Source: an uncultured Sphingopyxis sp.
GTDB taxonomy: Bacteria; Pseudomonadota; Alphaproteobacteria; Sphingomonadales; Sphingomonadaceae
Direction of reading: 5' to 3'
NCBI RefSeq assembly: GCF_900078365.1
Contig: NZ_LT598653.1
Span: 496,001 to 560,000 of the forward strand
Length of the DNA: 64,000 nucleotides
The translations under genes and the position numbers were made by a program. Below the pieces are notes generated by a model. It was not told the DNA's origin, made no database searches, and saw only the letters and a list, made by a program, of their open reading frames with translations. Numbering within the stretch: the first letter of the stretch is position 1; each line of letters opens with the position of its first letter. Of this stretch, positions 9,401-17,106 are shown piece after piece.

Positions 9401-9975
9401 TCGCCGAAGAAATCGACGCGCAGCCCGTTCTCCTTGCCGGCGGGGAAGAGGTCGAGAATGCCGCCGCGCACCGCGAACTCGCCCTGGTCGGCGACGGTGT
9501 CGACGCGGCTGAAACCGTTCGAGACGAGCAGCTCGGCGAGCGCGTCGCGGTCGATGCGCTGGCCCGGCGCGAGCGTCGTCGCGAGCTGGCGGATGCGAAA
9601 GGGCGTCAGCGTGCGCTGGGTGAGCGCGGCGACGGTGGTCAGGATGAGTTCGCCGCGCTTCGGCGGCAGTTGCAGCGCCGACAGCGTCGCGAGCCGGTCG
9701 GCGCTGACACGCATCGACGGGCCTGCACGGTCATAGGGCAGGCAATCCCACGCAGGGAAGCGGTGGACGATCAGATCGGGCGCAAAGAAGGGCGCTGCGT
9801 CGGCGACCGCCTGCATCGCGGCATCGTCGGTCGCGACATAAACAAGCCGCTTGTCGCTCGCGCGCGCCAGATCGGCGAGCAGCAGCGGCAGGAAGCCGTC
9901 GGCCGCGCGCGCCAGCGTCAGCGGCGCCGGTGCCGAACCGATCGCGGCAAAAATGTCGGCGGCGGGCAGGGTCAT
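6397..9975 (-). CDS. mfd: Transcription-repair coupling factor Mfd, with a repeat-derived insertion
   Basis: A 1192-residue DNA translocase that displaces stalled RNA polymerase and recruits UvrA. In order: a UvrB-like N-terminal module, the CarD-like RNA-polymerase interaction domain (around VGDLVVHLDHGIGRYEG, residue ~520), then RecG-like helicase motifs GDVGFGKT, VDEEQRFG and LTATPIPRT, and the C-terminal UvrA-binding domain. Residues ~438-468 are encoded by a palindromic repeat (8573-8660) lying in frame in domain 3, just ahead of the polymerase-interaction domain. This explains a length about 35-40 residues above the usual. The start overlaps the sdhE stop (ATGA). Confidence 0.96.
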   Translation of the reverse strand: MTLPAADIFAAIGSAPAPLTLARAADGFLPLLLADLARASDKRLVYVATDDAAMQAVADAAPFFAPDLIVHRFPAWDCLPYDRAGPSMRVSADRLATLSALQLPPKRGELILTTVAALTQRTLTPFRIRQLATTLAPGQRIDRDALAELLVSNGFSRVDTVADQGEFAVRGGILDLFPAGKENGLRVDFFGDEIESIRRFDPADQRSLGPAKALQLLPASETLLDEATIKRFRSAYRELFGAQATGDPLYQAVSDGRRQAGMDHWLPLFEERLATLFDHIDPATPVLRGHRTEATAETRFAAIADYHANRVAAERESPGSYRPLAPETLYLTEAEWAGAAKERPIHIVTPFDVPPSATVVDLESFAARDFTPERTADENVYAKVADHLSDERRKGRRTIIASYSGGARERLAGLLKEHGVDGLAQVDTWQEALGVSSPLPLAGGVGGGQTAQPSSADKPTPSPSRKRERDHVALIVLPLDHGFASDAISLLTEQDILGERLVRRQKRRKSADAFLAELATLSVGDLVVHLDHGIGRYEGLTQIPVGSSPHDCVALTYSGGDKLYVPVENLDVLSRYGGESEGVGLDKLGGEAWQRRKARMKERIREIAGELLATAAQRALRSGELLAQDAAYPAFADRFPYQETDDQDRAIGDVLADMASGRPMDRLVCGDVGFGKTDVALRAAFVAAMAGVQVAVVVPTTLLARQHYSNFVERFKGFPVNIGRLSRLVPAAEAQKTRDGLASGQIDIVVGTHAVIAKAVEFKNLGLVIVDEEQRFGVVHKERLKQLKADVHVLTLTATPIPRTLQMAMSGLRELSVIQTPPVDRLAVRTYVAPWDPVVIREALLREHDRGGQSFFVTPRIKDLPDIELFLRTRVPEIKYVVAHGQMAPGEVEERMSAFYDRKYDVLVSTTIVESGLDIPSANTLIVHRADRFGLAQLYQLRGRVGRSKTRAYAYLTTLEGGAITDTAEKRLKLLGDLDTLGAGFQLASHDLDIRGAGNLVGDEQSGHIREVGFELYQSMLEEAILVAKAEGMGAAPPREALSPVITVDAPILIPEDYVPDLPLRMALYRRLNEAGDRAALDGFAAEMIDRFGPLPPETANLIQLMEIKANAKAAGIAKLDVGTKGALVSFHGDQFANVPGLIAYVERLKGRARIRPDNRLSVSGDWVSTGARLNGALQLSKGLGKLARQIA
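8573..8660. repeat. Palindromic repeat inside the mfd coding sequence
   Basis: The left arm is 8573-8602 and the right arm 8631-8660. They are 30 nt each and complementary at 27 of 30 positions. Each arm begins with a TCCCGCTTGCGGGAGGGG hairpin and continues into a GGGGTGGGC stretch. The same arm type occurs between genes at 38177-38296. The element keeps the mfd frame open and adds a Gly/Pro/Ser/Thr-rich loop. Confidence 0.9.
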
Positions 9976-10232
9976 GGCAGCGGAATATAGTCCAGCCGGC
10001 GCATCGCTGCGATCATCTCGGGCCGGTCGAGATGCGCGGGCGGCTCGCCGGTGCCGAGCGCCCAGGCCATGATGTCGACGTCATCTTCTTCGACAACGGC
10101 CTCGTACCATGCGAGCTCCTCCTCGCTCCATCCGGACGCATAACGGTCGAAGAAGCCGCCGATCATATAGTCGGCCTCGCGCGTGCCCCGGTGCCAGGCG
10201 CGGAATTTGAGGCGTTTGAGGCGGTCTTGCAT
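9972..10232 (-). CDS. sdhE: Succinate dehydrogenase assembly factor 2 (flavinylation factor SdhE)
   Basis: An 86-residue helical protein of the SdhE/SDHAF2 family, which promotes covalent FAD attachment to the succinate dehydrogenase flavoprotein. The diagnostic R-G-x-x-E segment is present as HRGTREADYMIGGFFD near residue 14. It is followed by the acidic W-Y-E-x-x-(V/L) helix that binds SdhA. It sits immediately upstream of mfd on the same strand with a four-base overlap, and divergent from recG, a neighbourhood common in alphaproteobacteria. Confidence 0.93.
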   Translation of the reverse strand: MQDRLKRLKFRAWHRGTREADYMIGGFFDRYASGWSEEELAWYEAVVEEDDVDIMAWALGTGEPPAHLDRPEMIAAMRRLDYIPLP

Positions 10233-10240
10233 CTGTTTCT

Positions 10241-10428
10241 CTTTCCCTTCTCCCTTGACGGGAGAAGGATACGAAGCCTTGCCGCTTTGCGGCTAGGCGA
10301 AGTTGGATGAGGGTGAGTGCTCGCATGGCGAGCACGCGCTTGCTTTGCAAGCGCAACCCCTCACCCGCTGCGACTAACGAGCAAGCTCGTAAGTCTCGCT
10401 GCCCTCTCCCGCAAGGGGAGAGGGGAGG
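10241..10428. repeat. Compound palindromic repeat between sdhE and recG
   Basis: A 190-base block built of nested hairpins. It has CTTCTCCC...GGGAGAAG at 10248-10268, GTGCTCGC/GCGAGCAC at 10317-10335, GCGCTTGC/GCAAGCGC at 10337-10355, ACGAGC/GCTCGT at 10377-10390 and CCCTCTCC/GGAGAGGG at 10402-10424. It fills nearly the whole gap between two divergent genes, so their promoters must lie in or beside it. Confidence 0.75.
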
Positions 10429-10465
10429 TGCAAGATCGTTCCGTCCGCGCTAGACGAGATCACCG

Positions 10466-12532
10466 ATGCGACCCGAGATACTCAATCCGCTCTTTGCCGC
10501 GCTGACCGACCTGAAAGGCGTCGGGCCGCAGCTTGCCAAGCCGCTGACGCGGCTCGGGCTCGAGCGCGTCGTCGATGTGCTGTTCCATTTGCCGACGGGC
10601 CTGATCTCGCGCTTCCCGGTCGACCGGCTCGATCAGGCGCAGGCGGGACAGACGATCATCGTCGAGCTCACCGCGCAGGACTATCGCCCCGGCCGCAGCC
10701 CGCGTGCGCCCTTCGGCGTCGAAGCCTTCGACAGCGCGGGCGATCATGTCCGGCTCGTCTATTTCGGGCGGACCTCGGGATTGGCGAGGAAACTCTTTCC
10801 GCTGGGCGAAAAGCGCCGCGTGTCGGGGCGGCTCGACCTCTATGGCGACATGCGGCAGATCGTCCACCCCGACCATGTCGCCGAGCCCGGCGACGAGGCG
10901 GGCATCGCGGTGCATGAGCCCGTCTATCCGCTGACCGAAGGGCTGACCAACGCGCGCCTGTCGCAGCTCGCAGCCGTGGCGCTCGAACGGCGGCCCGAGC
11001 TGGCCGAGTGGATCGACGCGCCCCTGCTCGCGAGTCGCGGATGGCCCGCGTGGAACGAGGCGATGGAGCGCGCCCACGCCAGCCCGCGCGACGAGGCGGC
11101 GCGCGACCGGCTCGCCTATGACGAGATTTTCGCGAGCCAGGTCGCGCTGATGCTGATCCGGCAGGGCCTGCGCACGCGCAAGGGCCGGGCGATCGCCGGC
11201 GACGGCCGGCTTGCCGAAGCACTCAGGCTGCCGTTCGGGCTGACCGGCGCGCAGGAGCGCGTCGGGCGCGAGATCGCGGGCGATATGGCGCAGGACACGC
11301 CGATGCTGCGCATGCTGCAAGGCGATGTCGGATCGGGCAAAACGCTCGTCGCCTTGCGCGCGATGCTCGCCGCGGTCGAGACGGGGACGCAGGCGGCACT
11401 GCTCGCGCCGACCGAAATCCTCGCGCGCCAGCATTATGCAACCTTGCAGCGCATGCTCGGCGGCCTGCCGGTGAACCTCGCGATCCTCACCGGGCGCGAC
11501 AAGGGCCGCGCGAGGGAATCCACCCTGATGGGGCTCGCCGATGGCAGTATCGACATCCTCGTCGGCACCCACGCGATCTTCCAGCAGGCGGTCAATTACC
11601 GCGATCTGGCGCTCGTCGTCGTTGACGAACAGCATCGCTTCGGCGTCGCGCAGCGGTTGATGCTGACGCAAAAGGCGGCGCGACCGCCGCATCTCCTCGT
11701 GATGACCGCGACGCCGATCCCGCGCACGCTGCAACTCGCCAATCATGGCGAGATGGACGTGTCGCAGATCGACGAAATGCCGCCCGGCCGGACCCCGGTC
11801 GATACGCGCGTCATCTCGCTCGATCGGCTTGACGATGTTGTGGACTCGCTCGACCGGCACCTTGCGACGGGCGCGCAAGCCTATTGGGTGTGCCCGCTCG
11901 TCGCCGAAAGCGAGGGGAGCGAACTCGCCGCGGCCGAAGATCGCGCCGCGCTGCTTCGCGCGCGGCTGGGCAACGCGCGCGTCGGCCTCGTCCACGGCCG
12001 GATGAAGGGCCCCGAGAAGGACGAGGTCATGGCGCGCTTCCAGGCCGGCGAGACCGGGGTCCTCGTCGCGACGACGGTGATCGAGGTCGGAGTCGATGTG
12101 CCCGCCGCCAGCCTGATGATCGTCGAACATGCCGAGAATTTCGGGCTCGCGCAGCTCCACCAGCTTCGCGGCCGCGTCGGGCGCGGAGCGGCGAAGTCGG
12201 TATGCCTGCTGCTGCGTTCGCAAAATCTCTCCGAAACCGCGCGCGAGCGGCTGGCGCTGATGCGCGAGACGAACGACGGCTTCGTGATCGCCGAAAAGGA
12301 CCTCGAACTGCGCGGCGGCGGCGAACTGCTCGGGCTCAAGCAATCGGGCGACGCCGACTACCGGCTCGCGACCCCCGAACAGCTGGTCCGGCTGTTGCCG
12401 GTCGCGCATGACGATGCGCGGCTCTTCGTCGAGCGCGATGGCGGCATGGAGGGCGCAAGGGCCGAAGCGGTACGCCTCTGTCTCTATCTGTTCGAGCGCG
12501 ATGCGGCGGTGCCGTTATTGCGGAGTGGATAA
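10466..12532 (+). CDS. recG: ATP-dependent DNA helicase RecG
   Basis: A 688-residue branched-DNA translocase that remodels stalled replication forks and Holliday junctions. The N-terminal wedge (OB-fold) domain is residues ~1-160. Helicase motifs follow: GDVGSGKT (Walker A, near residue 287), VVVDEQHRFG (DExH near 385), TATPIPRTLQ, and the motif V/VI region ATTVIEVGVDVP with QLHQLRGRVGR. The length matches the family. It is divergent from sdhE/mfd and ends at a perfect 27-bp inverted repeat. Confidence 0.97.
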   Translation: MRPEILNPLFAALTDLKGVGPQLAKPLTRLGLERVVDVLFHLPTGLISRFPVDRLDQAQAGQTIIVELTAQDYRPGRSPRAPFGVEAFDSAGDHVRLVYFGRTSGLARKLFPLGEKRRVSGRLDLYGDMRQIVHPDHVAEPGDEAGIAVHEPVYPLTEGLTNARLSQLAAVALERRPELAEWIDAPLLASRGWPAWNEAMERAHASPRDEAARDRLAYDEIFASQVALMLIRQGLRTRKGRAIAGDGRLAEALRLPFGLTGAQERVGREIAGDMAQDTPMLRMLQGDVGSGKTLVALRAMLAAVETGTQAALLAPTEILARQHYATLQRMLGGLPVNLAILTGRDKGRARESTLMGLADGSIDILVGTHAIFQQAVNYRDLALVVVDEQHRFGVAQRLMLTQKAARPPHLLVMTATPIPRTLQLANHGEMDVSQIDEMPPGRTPVDTRVISLDRLDDVVDSLDRHLATGAQAYWVCPLVAESEGSELAAAEDRAALLRARLGNARVGLVHGRMKGPEKDEVMARFQAGETGVLVATTVIEVGVDVPAASLMIVEHAENFGLAQLHQLRGRVGRGAAKSVCLLLRSQNLSETARERLALMRETNDGFVIAEKDLELRGGGELLGLKQSGDADYRLATPEQLVRLLPVAHDDARLFVERDGGMEGARAEAVRLCLYLFERDAAVPLLRSG

Positions 12533-12536
12533 ACAA

Positions 12537-12628
12537 GCGTCGCCCCCGCGAAGGCGGGGGCCGTTGTCGGTCTGGTTCTTCGTTGTTGCGTAAACCTCCA
12601 GCGGCCCCCGCCTTCGCGGGGGCGACGC
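12537..12628. repeat. Palindromic repeat, GTCGCCCCCGCGAAGGCGGGGG family
   Basis: The arms 12537-12563 and 12602-12628 are perfect 27-bp inverted copies around a 38-base spacer. Each arm has its own hairpin (CCCCCGCGAAGGCGGGGG). It lies between the convergent recG and PilZ genes and could act as a bidirectional terminator. Further copies are at 18357-18446 and 34525-34617. Confidence 0.9.
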
Positions 12629-12640
12629 TATCGGGAAGCC

Positions 12641-13009
12641 CTAGTTGATGTCGCCCCGCGCGCCCATGGCGCGGATCATCGGCAGATAATCCTCAACCGA
12701 GATCGACTTGTCGAACTGTACACCAGTCTTGCCGCCGAGCGACCAGACGACCTTCGCCGCGGTGCGGCCGATGATCGGCATGCGGAACACGACGAGGTCG
12801 CCGGGCTCCAGCCCGCGTTCGAAGCGCATCAACAGGCCGTCGGCGCTGATGTTGACGCAGGTACACATTTCCTGCCGCCCGTCGGGCATGACGAAGGGCA
12901 GGCGGCAATAGACGTCGCTACGCGGAGCGATCCGCTGGTCGAGGCCGACATAATGGGCCTTGCTGGTGTCGATCTTGCGCATGTTCGTGGACCTTGTTGA
13001 TTTTGCCAT
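12641..13009 (-). CDS. PilZ-domain protein, probable c-di-GMP effector
   Basis: A 122-residue protein with a single PilZ domain. The R-x-x-x-R motif appears as RIAPR near residue 27 and the second signature as NISADG near residue 53. Both contact c-di-GMP in characterised PilZ proteins. There is no partner domain or membrane segment, so it probably acts by binding another protein. A second possible ATG lies at 12982. It lies downstream of tyrS on the same strand with a 48-base gap. Confidence 0.88.
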   Translation of the reverse strand: MAKSTRSTNMRKIDTSKAHYVGLDQRIAPRSDVYCRLPFVMPDGRQEMCTCVNISADGLLMRFERGLEPGDLVVFRMPIIGRTAAKVVWSLGGKTGVQFDKSISVEDYLPMIRAMGARGDIN

Positions 13010-13057
13010 GAACGATCCATCCGATTGCTGAAGAAGTGGTAAACGCTTTTGTGCGCC

Positions 13058-14284
13058 TTACCGCACCACAAGGCCATGTTTTTTTGATCCGAGGCTCAGC
13101 GGAACGGGGTCGGCGCCGGGCTGGATTCGGTGCTGCGGGTCGCGGACGACCGCGCCATCGACCTTCACCGCGCCCTCGTCGAGCTTGCGGCGGGCTTCCT
13201 TGTTCGAGCCTGCGAACCCGAGTTTGCGCAGCGCATCGACGACGCTGATCCCTGCGGCGGGCGCGACGGCTTGCGGAAGGTCGCCGCCGATCTGCCCCTT
13301 TTCAAAGGTTTGCGCGGCGGTGTCCGAAGCGGTTTTGGCGGCCTCTTCGCCGCGGCACATCGCGGTCGCCTCGTTGGCGAGAATCTTCTTCGCCTCGTTG
13401 ATCTCGGCGCCTTCGAGTGCTTCGAGCCGCGCGATCTCGTCCAGCGGCAGGTCGGTGAACAGCTTGAGGAATTTGCCGACGTCGCGGTCGTCGCAGTTGC
13501 GCCAATATTGCCAATAGTCAAAATGGGACAGTTGTTCGGGATTAAGCCAGACGGCGCCAGCGGCCGTTTTGCCCATTTTCGCCCCCGCGGCGGTGGTCAG
13601 CAGCGGAGTCGTAAGGCCATAGAGATCGGCGCCGTCCATGCGGCGGCCCAGCTCCATGCCGTTGACGATATTGCCCCACTGGTCCGATCCGCCCATCTGC
13701 AGTCGCACGCCCATCGCCTTCGAAAGATGACGGAAATCATAGCCCTGGAGGATCATGTAATTGAATTCGAGGAAGGTCATCGGCTGCTCGCGCTCGAGCC
13801 GCAGCTTGACCGAATCAAAGGTCATCATGCGGTTGATCGTGAAGTGGGTGCCGACTTCCTGCAGCAGCTCGATATAGCCGAGCTTGCCGAGCCAGTCCTG
13901 ATTGTTGACCATCACCGCGTCGGTCGGTCCGTCGCCGAAGGTCAGATACTGCCGGAAGATGCTGAAGATCGACGCGATGTTCGCGGCGATCGTCGCGTCC
14001 GACAGCATCTTGCGGCTTTCGTCGCGGCCCGTCGGGTCGCCGATCCGCGTCGTCCCGCCGCCCATCAGCACGACGGGCTTGTGCCCCGTCTGTTGCAGGC
14101 GGCGCAGCATCATGATCTGGACAAGGCTGCCGACGTGCAGCGAGGGCGCGGTTGCGTCGAAGCCGATATATCCGGGGACGATCTGTTTCGCCGCGAGCGC
14201 ATCGAGCCCTTCCGCGTCGGTCGTCTGATGGATATAGCCTCGCTCGTCGAGAAGGCGCAGCAGGTCGGATTTATAGTTCGTCAT
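13058..14284 (-). CDS. tyrS: Tyrosyl-tRNA synthetase
   Basis: A 408-residue class I aminoacyl-tRNA synthetase that charges tRNA-Tyr. The HIGH-equivalent is HVGSL (near residue 51), the tyrosine pocket includes the YMILQGYDF segment, and the KMSKS loop is present as KMGKT (near 230). A C-terminal S4 RNA-binding domain follows (RRKLDEGAVKVDG, near 364). The length is typical of the TyrRS-F group. Confidence 0.97.
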   Translation of the reverse strand: MTNYKSDLLRLLDERGYIHQTTDAEGLDALAAKQIVPGYIGFDATAPSLHVGSLVQIMMLRRLQQTGHKPVVLMGGGTTRIGDPTGRDESRKMLSDATIAANIASIFSIFRQYLTFGDGPTDAVMVNNQDWLGKLGYIELLQEVGTHFTINRMMTFDSVKLRLEREQPMTFLEFNYMILQGYDFRHLSKAMGVRLQMGGSDQWGNIVNGMELGRRMDGADLYGLTTPLLTTAAGAKMGKTAAGAVWLNPEQLSHFDYWQYWRNCDDRDVGKFLKLFTDLPLDEIARLEALEGAEINEAKKILANEATAMCRGEEAAKTASDTAAQTFEKGQIGGDLPQAVAPAAGISVVDALRKLGFAGSNKEARRKLDEGAVKVDGAVVRDPQHRIQPGADPVPLSLGSKKHGLVVR

Positions 14285-14325
14285 AGCGGGCGGGCGCTTA
14301 GCATGGGGTTTGATATTTGGATAGC

Positions 14326-14874
14326 ATGCGCAAGGAGCTGATCTGTCACCCCGACACGCCGGCCAAGGCGGTGCGGTCGGTCGCGGTCGAGGTCAGCCTG
14401 TCGTTCGAGGATGGGTTCGCGCTGCGCTATATCGTCGATGGTGCGATCGCCGACCTCGTGCTGCCGCACGGCGAGGGCGAGCTGGTCATCGCCGACAGCG
14501 CGACCGACGGCCTGTGGGAAAGCACCTGTTTCGAAGCCTTTCTGACCGAAGAAGGCCAGCCCGACTATACCGAGTTCAATTACAGCCCCGACGGGCGCTG
14601 GGCCTGTTACCAGTTCGACGATTACCGCTCGCTGCTGCGCTCCGACGAACTCGCGCCGTGGGAAATGGTCGCCGAGCGCGGCGAACAAGGCTATGCGCTG
14701 CGCGTCGAACCCGGCATCTTCCCCGACATCGGCGCGAAGCTCGCGCTGTCCGCGGTGATCGAGGAACTCGACGGCACCAAAAGCTATTGGGCGCTGGCGC
14801 ATCCGCCGGGCAAGCCCGACTTCCATCATCCCGATTGCTTTGCCCTGACGCTTGAGGCACGCGGGCGGGCATGA
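14326..14874 (+). CDS. DOMON-like domain protein
   Basis: A 182-residue beta-rich cytoplasmic protein resembling the DOMON_murB-like group. Notable segments are DGLWESTCFEAFL near residue 61 and YTEFNYSPDGRWACYQFD near 84. Related domains bind heme or sugar. I chose ATG 14326 over TTG 14317 although neither has a strong ribosome site. The stop overlaps the start of the NamZ-like gene (ATGA), which suggests coupled expression and a shared role in muropeptide metabolism (inference). Confidence 0.78.
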   Translation: MRKELICHPDTPAKAVRSVAVEVSLSFEDGFALRYIVDGAIADLVLPHGEGELVIADSATDGLWESTCFEAFLTEEGQPDYTEFNYSPDGRWACYQFDDYRSLLRSDELAPWEMVAERGEQGYALRVEPGIFPDIGAKLALSAVIEELDGTKSYWALAHPPGKPDFHHPDCFALTLEARGRA

Positions 14875-16079
14875 CGACGCTTTTCGGTATCGACCGCCTG
14901 CTCGCCGACCCGGCTTTGCGCAAACCGCTCGAAGGCAAGCGCGTCGCGCTGCTCGCGCATCCCGCCTCGGTCACCGCCGACCTGACCCACAGCCTCGACG
15001 CGCTCGTCGCGGCGGGGGTCCATGTCACCGCGGTGTTCGGGCCGCAGCACGGCGTGCGCGGCGACCTGCAGGACAATATGATGGAGTCGCCCGACTTCAC
15101 CGACCCGACCTATGGCATGCCGGTGTTCAGCCTGTACGGCGAAGTGCGGCGGCCGTCGGGCCAGTCGATGCAAACGTTCGACGTGATGCTCGTCGATTTG
15201 CAGGACCTCGGCTGCCGCATCTACACCTATGTGACGACCCTGCTCTACATCCTCGAAGCCGCCGCGGCGCACGGCAAGGCGGTGTGGGTACTCGACCGCC
15301 CCAACCCGGCTGGGCGCCCGGTCGAGGGCACGCGGCTTCTGTCCGGCTGGGAAAGCTTCGTCGGCGCCGGGCCGATGGTGATGCGCCACGGCCTGACGAT
15401 GGGCGAGATGGGGCATTGGTTCATTCGTCACTTCGGGCTCGACGTCGATTATCGCGTGATCGAAATAGAGGGATGGGAGCCCGAAGGGTCCGGCTTCGGC
15501 TGGCCGGCGGAGCGGGTGTGGATCAACCCCAGCCCCAATGCCGCGAACGTCAACATGGCGCGCGCCTATGCGGGCACGGTGATGGTCGAAGGCGCGACCT
15601 TGAGCGAGGGCAGGGGCACGACGCGCCCGCTCGAATTGTTCGGCGCCCCCGACATCGATGCGCGCGCGGTGATCGCCGAAATGCAGCGGCTCGCGCCCGA
15701 ATGGCTCACCGGATGCAAGCTGCGCGACATCTGGTTCGAACCGACCTTCCACAAGCATATGAAACAGCTCAACAGCGGCATCCATATCCATGCCGAGGGT
15801 GGCTGGTACGACCATGAAGCCTTCCGCCCGTGGCGCGTGCAGGCGCTGGGGTTCAAGGCGATCCGCTCGCTCTATCCGGATTATCCGATCTGGCGCGGCA
15901 AGGATTTCAAGTACGAATATACCGACGATGTGCTCGCGATCGATGTGATCAACGGCGGTCCCGGCCTGCGCAAGTGGGTCGACGATGCGGGCGCGGACCC
16001 CGGCGACCTCGATACGCTGGCTCTGCCAGAAGAGGCGGCGTGGCGCGGGGAAATCGGAGATTTGCTGATTTATCGATGA
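14871..16079 (+). CDS. DUF1343 / NamZ-type exo-beta-N-acetylmuramidase
   Basis: A 402-residue protein of the DUF1343 family. Its Bacillus member NamZ (glycoside hydrolase family 171) removes N-acetylmuramic acid from the non-reducing end of peptidoglycan fragments. Family landmarks are LLAHPASVT near residue 29, FGPQHGVRG near 57, YGMPVFSLYG near 81, DVMLVDLQDLGCRIYTY near 107, VWVLDRPNP near 138, WINPSPNAANVNMARAY near 224 and SEGRGTTRP near 249. There is no signal peptide, so a cytoplasmic recycling role is likely. Confidence 0.85.
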   Translation: MTTLFGIDRLLADPALRKPLEGKRVALLAHPASVTADLTHSLDALVAAGVHVTAVFGPQHGVRGDLQDNMMESPDFTDPTYGMPVFSLYGEVRRPSGQSMQTFDVMLVDLQDLGCRIYTYVTTLLYILEAAAAHGKAVWVLDRPNPAGRPVEGTRLLSGWESFVGAGPMVMRHGLTMGEMGHWFIRHFGLDVDYRVIEIEGWEPEGSGFGWPAERVWINPSPNAANVNMARAYAGTVMVEGATLSEGRGTTRPLELFGAPDIDARAVIAEMQRLAPEWLTGCKLRDIWFEPTFHKHMKQLNSGIHIHAEGGWYDHEAFRPWRVQALGFKAIRSLYPDYPIWRGKDFKYEYTDDVLAIDVINGGPGLRKWVDDAGADPGDLDTLALPEEAAWRGEIGDLLIYR

Positions 16080-16092
16080 GAGGGAACAGAGG

Positions 16093-17097
16093 GTGCTGAG
16101 GGGGAGACGATGTCTTACGGTGGTCGCTTGCGCGGCCCTCGCGCTTCCGATTGCTGGTTGTGCGGCCAAGGAGCCCGCTGCCTATGTGAAGCGTGAGGCC
16201 GTCACGCTGCTTATTCCGGGCGGGACCGATTACGAAAGTCGACAGCAATCCAATCGCTATATCGCCGACCTGCTTCGTAAAAGAGCGACGGAAGAAGCGC
16301 GCGACCCCGAATATAAGCCGCAGGTTGGTTCTTATGCCATATATCCTGCCGACTCCTCGCGTCCGTGGATCGTCATCGGCGCGGTGACACCCCGCAAGGG
16401 CGTGTTCTACGCGAGGCCCTACGGTGACTATGCAACGCTCGACGATTATAATCAGGGCCGGATCGAACAGCGCAATGGTAAGATCAATGTGTGCCGAATG
16501 GAAATCCAATGGGACCGTCTTCCGGACGGGCCGGTCGCACCGGGGATGATCTGGGTGGGCATGTATATGTCGGGCGTCGATTGTAAGCCGCCACCGACCG
16601 AACAGCTAGCCATGCTGGACGAGTGGAAGGCCCGCAAGGCGAAGCCCGATTATGTGATCGAGGGCAAGGCGTCCGATGGCAGGGTCAATGTTTTGCTGAT
16701 CCGCGAGATCCCTCCGAAAGCTTGGGCCTATCGCCCCTTCGATGCCGTGGCGGCATCGACGAAGGTGATCGAAATGGGCGACAATGTCGTCTGGGCGATA
16801 CCGCTGATCGACGAAGTTCAGACCGCATCAGTTGTCGCGACGCGACGCGGACGATTGTTGCTCTATTATTTTGACAAATTTTCCGCGAGGGACTTCCACG
16901 ACATGATGTGCGTTGCCGATGGACTGTCATGGGCTGAGGTCGCGGCGGACCCCTACGCACTCGGCACACAGGCCACCCAACGGATGTGCCGCGACTTGAC
17001 GGCACAACATAGTGATCGACGCAATGAAGAGATGAGGCGCAGATTCGACAAGGAGCCGCCTGTCGTCCAATCGATACCGATGACGCCCCGAAACTGA
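16093..17097 (+). CDS. Putative lipoprotein of unknown function
   Basis: A 334-residue protein with a GTG start at 16093, 13 bases after the NamZ-type stop and preceded by GAGAGGGAAC. The N-terminus has RGRR, a hydrophobic stretch and the lipobox LPIAGC, so acylation at Cys23 is expected. The rest is soluble with a few scattered cysteines, and I recognise no family. Its base composition is visibly less GC-rich than its neighbours and its codon choice is more relaxed, which suggests later acquisition or weak selection. It sits inside a forward cluster but may be unrelated to it. Confidence 0.7.
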   Translation: MLRGRRCLTVVACAALALPIAGCAAKEPAAYVKREAVTLLIPGGTDYESRQQSNRYIADLLRKRATEEARDPEYKPQVGSYAIYPADSSRPWIVIGAVTPRKGVFYARPYGDYATLDDYNQGRIEQRNGKINVCRMEIQWDRLPDGPVAPGMIWVGMYMSGVDCKPPPTEQLAMLDEWKARKAKPDYVIEGKASDGRVNVLLIREIPPKAWAYRPFDAVAASTKVIEMGDNVVWAIPLIDEVQTASVVATRRGRLLLYYFDKFSARDFHDMMCVADGLSWAEVAADPYALGTQATQRMCRDLTAQHSDRRNEEMRRRFDKEPPVVQSIPMTPRN

Positions 17098-17106
17098 CGG
17101 AGAAAA

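Noticed and set aside
10241..10428. Riboswitch or attenuator ahead of recG
   Set aside because: The hairpins are part of a repeat with no recognisable aptamer pattern and no transcription-terminating T-run in the recG direction.
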